NCBI GenBank assembly: GCA_001916965.1
Contig: MNTL01000071.1
Span: forward strand, 1-33,708
Reading direction: 5' to 3'
Origin: Roseburia sp. CAG:10041_57
GTDB lineage: Bacteria; Bacillota; Clostridia; Lachnospirales; Lachnospiraceae
DNA: 33,708 bases
Under the pieces are notes generated by a model. It did not search any database. It was not told the DNA's origin and worked only from the letters and a program-made list of their open reading frames with translations. Of this stretch, positions 23,949 to 31,956 are shown piece by piece; position 1 is the first letter of the stretch; each line of letters starts with the position of its first letter. The position numbers and the translations under genes are program-made.

Positions 23949-24830
23949 TTAGTTCTGGCTTGTTACGCCACCCTCAACTACAAGACTGTCTTCATAATCC
24001 AGACCATAAGTATCTACTAATGTAGCTTCATAATCTGCGTGGAAGAAATTCTCGTCACCTAATGTCTTGATCTCTTCGTTGATCCAGTCAAGTAATGTTG
24101 TGTTGCCCTTGGATACTGCCGGAGCGATCGTATCCTGGCTGCCCAGTGTCGGGATGCCTACTGTATAGCCCGGATTCTGGAGTGAAAATGCAATAACCTC
24201 TGTATTGTCATTTGCCCATGCAGCTGCATTGCCGTTCTCTAATGCATTCTTGGCATTTGCATAAGTATCATATTTCTGAAGTTTGATATCAGGATAATTC
24301 TCTGTCAGATATGTTTCTGCTGTTGTACCTGAGATAACGATCATTTCATCATCTGCGTTCCAGTTATCAATATCTGTAACAGGTGCTGATTCCGGTGAAA
24401 TAACACCAAGTGCTACATTCATATAAGGAAGTGCGAAGTCTACTTCTTCTGCTCTTTCCTTGGTTACTGTAAAGTTAGCCAGGATCAGGTCTACTTTACC
24501 AGTCTGCAGATACTCGATTCTGCTGGCTGCCTCTGTTGATACGAAGTTGACCTTTACACCCAGATCTTCACCAAGTCTGTTTGCAAAATATACATCATAT
24601 CCCTGATATTCACCATTCTCATCTACATAACCGAACGGATTCTTGTCAGAGAAAACACCGATGTTAATTGTACCTGAACTCTTGATCTCATCCAGAGTAC
24701 GATATACTGTTTTATTGTCATTTGAAGCTACACTGTCTGTTCCTGTGCTTCCGCAGCCTGTTACCAGACCTGTTACTGCTGCTACTGTTAATGCACTTGC
24801 TAATACTTTTCTTAAAATTCCTTTTTTCAT
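23949..24830 (-). CDS. Amino-acid ABC transporter substrate-binding lipoprotein
   Basis: This 293-aa lipoprotein has lipobox VTGC with lipidation at C26. It is a family 3 solute-binding protein: SSGTINIGVFSDKNPFGYVDENGEYQGYDVYFANRLGEDL, in pieces, and EYLQTGKVDLILANFTVTKERAEEVDFALPY. The Arg/Asp-type ligand pocket of polar amino-acid binders can be placed in this region. ATG 24830 follows AAAAGGAGG. It has its own consensus promoter and lies first in the transporter operon (binding protein, two permeases, ATPase, kinase). Position beside a LysR regulator and a Cys/Met enzyme suggests cystine as ligand; glutamine or another amino acid cannot be excluded. Confidence 0.92.
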   Translation of the reverse strand: MKKGILRKVLASALTVAAVTGLVTGCGSTGTDSVASNDNKTVYRTLDEIKSSGTINIGVFSDKNPFGYVDENGEYQGYDVYFANRLGEDLGVKVNFVSTEAASRIEYLQTGKVDLILANFTVTKERAEEVDFALPYMNVALGVISPESAPVTDIDNWNADDEMIVISGTTAETYLTENYPDIKLQKYDTYANAKNALENGNAAAWANDNTEVIAFSLQNPGYTVGIPTLGSQDTIAPAVSKGNTTLLDWINEEIKTLGDENFFHADYEATLVDTYGLDYEDSLVVEGGVTSQN

Positions 24831-24871
24831 AACTTTCCTCCTTTTCCTATATATTAACTAGGATTAATAGG

Positions 24872-24900
24872 ATAATAATACTTTTTCTTTTGTCTGTCAA
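24872..24900 (-). promoter_or_regulatory. Consensus promoter of the amino-acid transporter operon
   Basis: On the minus strand, TTGACA (24895-24900), 17 bp, TATTAT (24872-24877). The -35 box contains the TGA stop codon of the LysR gene. Just downstream lie two near-direct repeats, CCTATTAAT and CCTAGTTAAT, and a TCCTAT/ATAGGA dyad that may be the regulator's site. Confidence 0.85.
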
Positions 24901-25793
24901 GCATATCCTCGTAATATTTCTATATAACTTTTTCCAATGTGGCTGATATGCATGCCTTTCCGCTTGATATAACCTATAGTCATCTTCTCATCTGTCTCCA
25001 GTGGAATTGCCGAGTAACCATCCCCATTCAGCTCTTCACATATGATACCGGAACAGAGTGTGTACCCATTCATACCGACCATAAGGTTGAGCATGGTCGC
25101 ACGGTCATCTGCCTTGATCATCTGCTTGTACTGCAGCGTACTGAACACTTCTTCTGCAAAATAAAAGGAATTCTTATCTCCCTGTTCAAAAGACAGGCAT
25201 GGATAATCTCCCAACTCTTCAAAAGTAATCTTATCTTTGTCCGCCAGCGGATGATGATTGCTGAGGTATACGTACACATCACACTGAAACAGTTCTGTGA
25301 ACTCCAGGTCATTCTCTGCAAATATCTTCTGCATCGCCTTTCTGTTAAAGTCATTCAGATAAAGTATGCCCAGCTCGCTTCGATAATTATGTACATTTTC
25401 AATTACTTCACTGGTTTTGGTCTCATGCACCGCCAGCTCGAAATCCTCCAGCGCAAATTCCCTTGCAAGCTTCATGAACGCCTCTACTGCAAAAGAGTAA
25501 TGCTGCATGGATACACTGAATTTGTTCTTCCGCTTCATATTATTAATATAGCGGTCTTCTATCATCTGATTCAGCTCTACCATCTGTCTGGCATAGCTTA
25601 GAAATTCCTCACCCTCTGTAGTGATTACGATTCCTTTGTTCGTACGGATAAAAATCTCTATCTGCAATTCTTCTTCCAAATCTCTCATCGTACTGGAAAG
25701 AGCAGGCTGGGAGACAAACAATTCTGTCGCCGCCTTATTCATAGACTTGGTATCGGCGATCTTCACCGCATAGATCAATTGTTGTAGTGTCAT
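24897..25793 (-). CDS. LysR-family transcriptional regulator
   Basis: This 298-aa regulator has an N-terminal winged helix-turn-helix (about 1-60: LQQLIYAVKIADTKSMNKAATELFVSQPALSSTMRDLEEEL) and a C-terminal two-lobed effector domain. LysR regulators of Firmicute sulfur metabolism (YtlI/CysL/CmbR type) often lie beside cystine transporters and Cys/Met enzymes; the location here, between both, fits that role but does not prove it. ATG 25793 follows AAAGG by 9 nt. It has its own promoter, and its stop codon overlaps the transporter promoter. Confidence 0.93.
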   Translation of the reverse strand: MTLQQLIYAVKIADTKSMNKAATELFVSQPALSSTMRDLEEELQIEIFIRTNKGIVITTEGEEFLSYARQMVELNQMIEDRYINNMKRKNKFSVSMQHYSFAVEAFMKLAREFALEDFELAVHETKTSEVIENVHNYRSELGILYLNDFNRKAMQKIFAENDLEFTELFQCDVYVYLSNHHPLADKDKITFEELGDYPCLSFEQGDKNSFYFAEEVFSTLQYKQMIKADDRATMLNLMVGMNGYTLCSGIICEELNGDGYSAIPLETDEKMTIGYIKRKGMHISHIGKSYIEILRGYA

Positions 25794-25823
25794 ATTATAT
25801 GTGTCCTTTCGGATATATGTTAC

Positions 25824-25852
25824 ATTATATCCACCACTCTGAACAGGCGCAA
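25824..25852 (-). promoter_or_regulatory. Promoter of the LysR gene
   Basis: On the minus strand, TTGCGC (25847-25852), 17 bp, TATAAT (25824-25829), in the 66-bp gap after the PLP-enzyme gene. It allows expression independent of the upstream gene. Confidence 0.75.
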
Positions 25853-25859
25853 CATAAAA

Positions 25860-27011
25860 TTACCTGTAGCTGTCAATTGCCTGCTTGAGGTCTGCAATCA
25901 GATCTGCCTTATCCTCAATACCAACTGATAATCTCAATACTCTGTCTGTAATACCATTACGGATTCTGACCTCTTCCGGTACATCCGCATGAGTCTGTGT
26001 TGTAGGATAAGTCAACAGAGTCTCCACACCACCAAGACTCTCTGCAAAAGGAATCAGCTTCGTTGACTTCAGAATATGAAGCGCCAGCTCTTTGCTCTCT
26101 ACTTCAAAAGTCAGCATACTTCCGAAACCGCTTGCCTGTTTCTTACAGATCTCATAAGCCTTGGTTCCTTCGATACCAGGATAATATACCTTAGTCACTT
26201 TCTTTTCCTGTAAAAGAAATTCCACGATTGCCTGGGCATTCTCCTGTGCCTTTTCCATACGAATCGGCAGTGTCTTGATTCCACGCAGAATCAGCCAGCT
26301 GTCAAATGGCGCAAGTCCTGAACCTACTGTCTTGATAAGGAATCTGAGCTTATCAGATATCTCCTGGGAATTGGTTACAATAAAGCCTGCCAGTGTGTCA
26401 TTGTGTCCACCGAGGAACTTCGTACCGCTGTGGATTACGATATCTGCCCCCAGCTCAAAAGGTCTCTGGAAATACGGAGACAGGAAAGTATTGTCTACAA
26501 TGAGCAAAAGCCCATGCTTCTTGGCAATGTCAGATACCTTGCGGATATCAATGACATTCATCATCGGATTGGTCGGTGTCTCTATGTAGATTGCCTTTGT
26601 ATTCTCCTGAATATAAGCCTCAATGTCTTCCTTTGTACAGTCAATGTGGCTGAAAGTCAGACCGTTCTTCTCGTTTACATGGTCAAAAAGCCGGATACTG
26701 CCGCCATACAGATCTGCATCTGTAATGATGTGGTCTCCCGGCTTGAATATCTCCATTAACATAGTAATCGCTGCCATTCCTGTAGAAAAGGCGAGTGCAT
26801 CTACGCCGCCTTCCAGAGAAGCCACCACATTCTCCACCTGCTGCCTGGTAGGGTTCTGCAAACGGCTGTAGTCGAAGCCTGTGCTTTTGCCTGCCTCAGG
26901 GTGGGCATACGTTGCTGTCTGGTAAATCGGAAAGCTGATAGCTCCTGTTTTATCTCCTTCAAAAGTTTTACCATCTCCATAGATACATTTTGTTGCGATT
27001 CCACATCCCAT
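25860..27011 (-). CDS. Cystathionine gamma-synthase/lyase-type PLP enzyme (Cys/Met metabolism)
   Basis: This 383-aa cytoplasmic enzyme belongs to the Cys/Met metabolism PLP family. The PLP lysine is K198 in SGTKFLGGHND. Other signs are YSRLQNPT near 48, LAFSTGMAA near 73-80, YIETPTNPMMNV and the conserved VETLLTYPTTQTHADVP near the end. Members include cystathionine gamma-synthase, cystathionine beta/gamma-lyase, O-acetylhomoserine sulfhydrylase and methionine gamma-lyase, and the residues visible do not separate them. The next genes encode a LysR regulator and an amino-acid importer, consistent with sulfur amino-acid supply. ATG 27011 follows AAAGG by 10 nt. A hairpin-rich leader precedes it. 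Confidence 0.9.
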   Translation of the reverse strand: MGCGIATKCIYGDGKTFEGDKTGAISFPIYQTATYAHPEAGKSTGFDYSRLQNPTRQQVENVVASLEGGVDALAFSTGMAAITMLMEIFKPGDHIITDADLYGGSIRLFDHVNEKNGLTFSHIDCTKEDIEAYIQENTKAIYIETPTNPMMNVIDIRKVSDIAKKHGLLLIVDNTFLSPYFQRPFELGADIVIHSGTKFLGGHNDTLAGFIVTNSQEISDKLRFLIKTVGSGLAPFDSWLILRGIKTLPIRMEKAQENAQAIVEFLLQEKKVTKVYYPGIEGTKAYEICKKQASGFGSMLTFEVESKELALHILKSTKLIPFAESLGGVETLLTYPTTQTHADVPEEVRIRNGITDRVLRLSVGIEDKADLIADLKQAIDSYR

Positions 27012-27035
27012 ATATAAACCAATCCTTTCTTACAT

Positions 27036-27125
27036 ATATAACTATTCAGACCATATAACTGTAGACAAATATGCTTGTAAACAATCATATTCTGTCTACA
27101 AATGCATGGCTCTGAATAGTTATAT
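27036..27125 (-). promoter_or_regulatory. Long composite inverted repeat before the PLP-enzyme gene
   Basis: Nested pairs are ATATAACTATTCAGA (27036-27050) with TCTGAATAGTTATAT (27111-27125), CCAT with ATGG, TGTAGACA (27060-27067) with TGTCTACA (27093-27100), and AATATG (27068-27073) with CATATT (27086-27091). The whole 90 bp folds into one long stem with internal loops, ending 8 nt before the ribosome-binding site. It does not show the conserved features of SAM riboswitches or T-boxes. Confidence 0.7.
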
Positions 27126-27153
27126 CTTATCAGTCCGATAGGAATTCTGCCAA
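27124..27153 (-). promoter_or_regulatory. Probable promoter of the PLP-enzyme gene with embedded dyad
   Basis: On the minus strand, TTGGCA (27148-27153), an 18-bp spacer, TAAGAT (27124-27129). The spacer contains AATTCCTATCGGA (TCC-N4-GGA dyad), reminiscent of binding sites of Rrf2-type sulfur regulators such as CymR. The match is from memory and partial. Confidence 0.5.
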
Positions 27154-27205
27154 TACATAAAAGTTAGGGCTTGTTATAACTTTCTCTTATAACAGGAGTA
27201 TACGT

Positions 27206-27230
27206 AAAAAACAACTGCACAAAACAGTTG
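27206..27230 (-). terminator. Rho-independent terminator of the rhodanese-TtcA-like gene
   Basis: On the minus strand CAACTG (27225-27230), a 7-nt loop, CAGTTG (27212-27217) and then TTTTTT. It lies 12 bp beyond the stop at 27243 and separates this gene from the PLP-enzyme promoter. Confidence 0.85.
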
Positions 27231-27242
27231 CCTTTTGCGTAA

Positions 27243-28409
27243 TTATTCCTTTATACCATCATAATCATCCAGGAAGTGATGTTTCACGCCATCCTTCTTA
27301 TATGCTACAATCGTGCTCAGATTCACATTTTCCACGCTCTTAAAGATATTGCTCTCTACAAACGGATTCGTCTCCTTGAGCTGCCTGATAAGATTCTTCA
27401 CCTCTACACGCTTCGATGCATTCTCACCACCACAGGTTGTACAGGTATCCGTGAATTTGCATGCACACTGGATAAAATGCAGGTCATTATAATCTCTCCA
27501 CTTCTTGATATCATCTTCTCTGACCAGATACAGAGGACGTATCAGCTCCATACCTTCAAAATTCGTACTGTGCAGCTTAGGCATCATTGTCTGTACCTGT
27601 GCTCCATAGAGCATACCCATCAGTATCGTCTCTATCACATCATCATAATGGTGTCCCAGCGCTATCTTATTACAGCCAAGCTCCTGTGCCTTATGATACA
27701 GATAACCTCTTCGCATTCTTGCACACAGATAACACGGGGATTTCTCTATATTAAATACGGATTCAAAAATATCTGATTCAAAGATCGTAACTGGAATATT
27801 AAGCTTTTGGGCATTATTCTCAATAATCTGTCGGTTCTCAGGGCTGTAGCCTGGGTCCATCACCAGAAATACCACTTCAAAAGGGAATTTGTTATGGCGC
27901 TTCAGCTCCTGAAAAAGCTTCGCCATCAGCATGGAGTCCTTACCACCAGAGATACAGACTGCCACTTTATCCCCTTCCTTGACCAGCTCATATTCGCGGA
28001 TTGCTTTCGTAAAACGACACCAGATTGTTTTGCGGAACTTCTTACGGATACTCTCTTCAATATCCAGATAGGCTTCTCTCTCCTGTTCCTTCCCCGGCTG
28101 CTCCTTCATGCGCTCCATAAGCCATGCCAGATAACCGCCCTGCAGGCTGACAGCATCTATGCCTTTTTCCTGAAGGGAACAGACCAGATCTTTACTGTTC
28201 TCACCCTTCTTGCAATAAATGACAAGCTTTTCCCCAGGATACTGCAGGGCAAGCTGCTCTGGATTCTCCAGAAGTTCTTCTGCCGGTATATGAATACTTC
28301 CCGGTATATTTCCATAGGAATAGGACAGGTCATCCCGCATATCTATAAGACAATATGTCTTCTCGTCCAACTGTGTCATTTCCTGTACCGATATTTCCAA
28401 ATCCTTCAT
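27243..28409 (-). CDS. Rhodanese fused to a TtcA-like tRNA thiolation enzyme
   Basis: This 388-aa protein has two domains. Residues 1-~100 are a rhodanese (CLIDMRDDLSYSYGNIPGSIHIP; active-site loop YCKKGENS with C66, which carries persulfide sulfur). Residues ~125-388 are an adenylating PP-loop sulfurtransferase of the TtcA/TtuA type: SGGKDS (154-159), C226-x2-C229 in PCYLCARMRRG, LGHHYDDVIET and a C-terminal C-A-C / C-x2-C set (C315, C317, C323, C326). TtcA forms 2-thiocytidine in tRNA using an iron-sulfur cluster. The natural fusion suggests direct delivery of persulfide to the PP-loop site. Substrate base and tRNA are not determined. ATG 28409 has AAAGG 13 nt upstream. Confidence 0.88.
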   Translation of the reverse strand: MKDLEISVQEMTQLDEKTYCLIDMRDDLSYSYGNIPGSIHIPAEELLENPEQLALQYPGEKLVIYCKKGENSKDLVCSLQEKGIDAVSLQGGYLAWLMERMKEQPGKEQEREAYLDIEESIRKKFRKTIWCRFTKAIREYELVKEGDKVAVCISGGKDSMLMAKLFQELKRHNKFPFEVVFLVMDPGYSPENRQIIENNAQKLNIPVTIFESDIFESVFNIEKSPCYLCARMRRGYLYHKAQELGCNKIALGHHYDDVIETILMGMLYGAQVQTMMPKLHSTNFEGMELIRPLYLVREDDIKKWRDYNDLHFIQCACKFTDTCTTCGGENASKRVEVKNLIRQLKETNPFVESNIFKSVENVNLSTIVAYKKDGVKHHFLDDYDGIKE

Positions 28410-28579
28410 TTTTCAAACCAAACCTTTCCATATATAGAAAAACGCATCATACCTTTCGATATTATACCTAGTGTATCAGTAGGAATCAACTGTTTTTTAC
28501 AAAAGGCTTTTCTTACTATCACACAAGATGTATAATAATAGCAAGAAAAAGGGAGACACTTCCAGAAAGCAGGGGTTAT

Positions 28580-30052
28580 ATGAATCAATTTTCAGAAAAA
28601 TCTTACATCAATAAAATCGCAATAATCGGACACGCAAGTATCAGCGCCGTTCTGGTACTTGCATATGCAGCAGAACTTGCAAAAAAAACCAGAACTTTAG
28701 GTTATTATCTGTTCTTTGTTCTGCTCTGTCTTCTTCCGGTTATCCTGGAATATATTTTATATCGCAGGAAGAAAGAAAATCCATCTATTCCAATCGTTAT
28801 GTGCGTCGGTTACAGCATTATGTATCTCTTCACCCTTTTCACAACACACAGCACCTTTGCATACACCTACATGTTTCCATTGTTCATGGTCATCATTCTG
28901 TATATGGACATGCGTATGTGTCTTGGAATCTTTCTGGTTACGCTGTGTGGCAACATCGGATTTGTTGCGTACCGCGCCATTACAGCAGGTTATGAAGCCT
29001 CTCAGATTGCAGATGTGGAAATACAGGTTGCCAGTATCCTTCTGACAGGTATCTTCATGATTGTGGCAGGTAATGCTGTCCAGAAGGTCAATCGTGTAAA
29101 ATTATCCCAGATTCAGGAGCAGTCAGCAGCTTCTGCTGCCCTTTCTGAAAACATCATACAGACAGCCAGACAGATGTCCCAGGAAATATCCGATGTATCC
29201 ACACAGATTCTGGAAATGGGTACTTCCATGAACCAGATGCATGATTCCATGGAACAGGTAACACATGGCAGTACGGAAAATGCAGAATCTGTTCAGAACC
29301 AGCTGTTAAAGACTGAACAGATCCAGAAATATATCGATACCGTTAAGGATGCTGCACAGCAGATTGAAGCTAATATGGAAGGAACTGCACAGGATGTATC
29401 AGATGGCCGCAAAAGAATTGATATTCTATCCAACCAGATTGACAAATCCATGGAAGCAAACCAGCAGATGATCACACAGATGGATGCTCTGAGTCAGTAT
29501 GCAGGACAGATGAACACTATCATCGAAACCATCACCAGTATTGCCAACAGTACCGGTATGCTGGCTCTTAACGCAAGCATAGAAGCTGCCCGTGCAGGAG
29601 AAGCAGGCAGAGGATTTGCTGTTGTAGCAAGTCAGATATCCACTCTCGCAAGCCAGACCAAGAGCGCTACTGTCAACATCACAGAACTGATCAACCATAT
29701 CAATACAGAGCTGGAATCTGCCCGTTCTGCAGTAAATATCGTTGCAGACAGCAACCACCAGAACAGAGAGAGTACACAGGCTGTATCCGGTAACTTCAAT
29801 CATATTATGGAAGGTACAGATACCGTTGTGGCACAGGCACAGGAACTTATGGGCATTGTAGATGACCTGTTCAGTGCCAATCGTGAAATTACTGAGAATA
29901 TCCATACTATCTCAGCCATTACCGAGGAAGTCTCTGCTCATGCAAACGAGACATATCATGCCTGCGAGCAGAATTCCATACTGGTCAATCACGTATCTTC
30001 TATCGTTTCTTCTCTGAACGAGAATGCAGCGAAATTACAGAATACCAAATAA
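28580..30052 (+). CDS. Methyl-accepting chemotaxis protein with a membrane-embedded N-terminus
   Basis: This 490-aa transducer has about six helices in residues 15-165 with very short loops, so no extracytoplasmic ligand domain is evident. A coiled-coil signalling domain follows without an obvious HAMP. The conserved hairpin tip reads ALNASIEAARAGEAGRGFAV (near 325-350; the family form has NAAIEAARAGE). It should signal to CheA/CheW in the cytoplasm. The input could be a membrane property or a lipophilic ligand. ATG 28580 follows AGGGG. It ends 18 bp before cbiG on the same strand, so the three genes 28580-31956 may be one transcript. Confidence 0.93.
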   Translation: MNQFSEKSYINKIAIIGHASISAVLVLAYAAELAKKTRTLGYYLFFVLLCLLPVILEYILYRRKKENPSIPIVMCVGYSIMYLFTLFTTHSTFAYTYMFPLFMVIILYMDMRMCLGIFLVTLCGNIGFVAYRAITAGYEASQIADVEIQVASILLTGIFMIVAGNAVQKVNRVKLSQIQEQSAASAALSENIIQTARQMSQEISDVSTQILEMGTSMNQMHDSMEQVTHGSTENAESVQNQLLKTEQIQKYIDTVKDAAQQIEANMEGTAQDVSDGRKRIDILSNQIDKSMEANQQMITQMDALSQYAGQMNTIIETITSIANSTGMLALNASIEAARAGEAGRGFAVVASQISTLASQTKSATVNITELINHINTELESARSAVNIVADSNHQNRESTQAVSGNFNHIMEGTDTVVAQAQELMGIVDDLFSANREITENIHTISAITEEVSAHANETYHACEQNSILVNHVSSIVSSLNENAAKLQNTK

Positions 30053-30070
30053 CATCATTGGAGAGACATC

Positions 30071-31111
30071 ATGAGAATTACTATTTTTTCTTTTACACAT
30101 AATGGCGCTGCTCTGGCAGCGTCTCTGGCAAAAGACCTGGGGCAGAACGGACATCTGTGCCAGGCTTTTACTATGCCAAAATATGCAGCCGAATTTCATC
30201 TGCAAGCCATAGGAAAGTCCGTTAAGGATTTAACAGGCCCGTTTTTCTCTTCCGAGGATGCACTGATCTATATCGGGGCGTGCGGTATCGCTGTACGGGC
30301 TATTGCACCCTTCCTTCAGGATAAGACCTGTGACCCCTGTGTCCTTTCCATTGATGAGCAAGGGCGCTATGTCATTTCACTGCTCTCCGGCCATATCGGC
30401 GGCGGCAATGAACTGGCAATACAGGCTGCATCCTTGCTTGGTGCTGCTCCCATTATTTCTACTGCAACAGACTTGAATCACAAATTTGCAGTAGACGTTT
30501 TTGCCACGAAAAATCACCTGAAAATATCAGATATGACACTTGCAAAGAAAATATCCGTTGCTATACTGGATGGTGAAAAAACAGGTCTTAGCGGTATCAT
30601 TCCACAAGGCAGTTTACCAGATGAACTGACTTTGAATCCGAATGAGCTTCCCACACTTGGTATCTGTATCAGTCCTTTTACAGATCAAAAGCCCTATACG
30701 GAGACGCTCCACCTGATTCCCCGTCAGACCGTTCTGGGAATTGGCTGCCGCAAGGGCATCTCACCAGAAGATATGGAAGCTTTCGTGGAACGCATATTAC
30801 ACGAGCAGCATATTTCTCCCGATTCTCTATTGGCTATTGCCAGTATTGACTTGAAAGAAAAGGAACCCTGCATGATACAACTGTCACGTAAATATCAGAT
30901 TCCTTTTCATACGTATGATGCCCATACATTATCTCAGGTGCGGGGACAGTTCAGCTCATCTGCATATGTGAAAACTGTTACCGGTGTGGATAATGTATGC
31001 GAGAGAGCCGCCCTTGCCTGTTCCGGAGCCGATACCCTTACTTTGCATAAAACCATTGATTCAGGTAAGACTCTTGCTATCGCAATGGCGCCCATACAGT
31101 TATACTTTTAG
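30071..31111 (+). CDS. cbiG: Cobalt-precorrin-5A hydrolase CbiG
   Basis: This 346-aa enzyme opens the delta-lactone ring of cobalt-precorrin-5A, releasing acetaldehyde, in the anaerobic cobalamin pathway. The N-terminal CbiG region has YIGACGIAVRAIAPFL and SLLSGHIGGGNELA. The C-terminal CbiG_C domain (about 220-346) starts VLGIGCRKGIS and contains LAIASIDLKEKEPC. Length is normal. ATG 30071 follows GGAGAG by 5 nt. It lies directly upstream of cbiJ. The other cobalamin genes are not in this window. Confidence 0.95.
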   Translation: MRITIFSFTHNGAALAASLAKDLGQNGHLCQAFTMPKYAAEFHLQAIGKSVKDLTGPFFSSEDALIYIGACGIAVRAIAPFLQDKTCDPCVLSIDEQGRYVISLLSGHIGGGNELAIQAASLLGAAPIISTATDLNHKFAVDVFATKNHLKISDMTLAKKISVAILDGEKTGLSGIIPQGSLPDELTLNPNELPTLGICISPFTDQKPYTETLHLIPRQTVLGIGCRKGISPEDMEAFVERILHEQHISPDSLLAIASIDLKEKEPCMIQLSRKYQIPFHTYDAHTLSQVRGQFSSSAYVKTVTGVDNVCERAALACSGADTLTLHKTIDSGKTLAIAMAPIQLYF

Positions 31112-31131
31112 AAAGGACGTAATTCATCATT

Positions 31132-31956
31132 ATGGAAAACTATCTCATATTTGCCGGAACGACAGAAGGCAGAGAATTGACGCAATTTCTGCTGAATATG
31201 ATAAATGAAGAACATCTGCAGATGCATCTGACTGTATGCATTGCCACAGATTATGGCAGACTGATGCTGCCGGAGCATAAAGCACTGACAGTACTGGCTT
31301 CCAGACTCAATGAGCAGGATATGGAGAAGCTCATGAGCAGAAATACTTTTGACTGCATTCTGGATGCGACTCATCCCTACGCCGTACTTGTCTCTGAGAA
31401 CATCCGAAACGCCGCTGCTGCCAAGAACATTCCTTATATAAGGATTATCAGACCGGATAATACTCCTATTGATACGGATTCCAATATTGTATTCGTCCAT
31501 ACGATGCAGGAAGCCGTCTCCTATCTGGAGCAGACAAAAGGAAATATACTGTCCACTACAGGAAGCAAGGAATTACCTCTTCTGCGTGAACTTCCCGATT
31601 ATGAGGAACGTGTCTATGCCAGAATCCTCCCCAATCCGCAGATGGTATCTGATTCCTACGAAATGGGCTTTAAAGGACAGCATCTGATCTGTATGCAGGG
31701 ACCTTTTACAGAAGAATTGAACACCGCTCTTATCCATCAATTCCATATTTCTTATGTACTGACTAAAAATTCCGGGGCAAATGGCGGTTTTGCCGAGAAA
31801 ATAAAAAGCGCAGAACAGACCAATACTACTCTGGTAGTCATCGGTCGTCCTGCGGAACAGACAAAAGGCTATTTATTAGAAGACGTTTGTGCGGTATATC
31901 GCAAGCATCATTCCTTTGCTCCACTGTTTACCACTCAATCATCCGACGGGCACTGA
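31132..31956 (+). CDS. cbiJ: Cobalt-precorrin-6A reductase CbiJ/CobK
   Basis: This 274-aa enzyme reduces precorrin-6A (or its cobalt form) with NAD(P)H in corrin synthesis. Motifs: N-terminal FAGTTEGRELTQFL, CILDATHPYAVLVSENI, ILSTTGSKELPLL and the late KNSGANGGFAEKI. ATG 31132 lies 20 bp after cbiG with AAAGG upstream. Its 3' end overlaps the convergent adenosyltransferase gene by 29 bp. Confidence 0.94.
   Translation: MENYLIFAGTTEGRELTQFLLNMINEEHLQMHLTVCIATDYGRLMLPEHKALTVLASRLNEQDMEKLMSRNTFDCILDATHPYAVLVSENIRNAAAAKNIPYIRIIRPDNTPIDTDSNIVFVHTMQEAVSYLEQTKGNILSTTGSKELPLLRELPDYEERVYARILPNPQMVSDSYEMGFKGQHLICMQGPFTEELNTALIHQFHISYVLTKNSGANGGFAEKIKSAEQTNTTLVVIGRPAEQTKGYLLEDVCAVYRKHHSFAPLFTTQSSDGH

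Noticed and set aside
24939..25601. 220-codon plus-strand frame opposite the LysR gene
   Set aside because: Antisense to a complete LysR protein with recognised helix-turn-helix; the encoded sequence looks random.
27012..27125. SAM riboswitch or T-box before the PLP-enzyme gene
   Set aside because: The conserved core motifs of these families are not visible; the region is a single long composite hairpin.
27807..28535. 242-codon plus-strand frame opposite the rhodanese-TtcA gene
   Set aside because: Antisense shadow; no ribosome-binding site and no domain.
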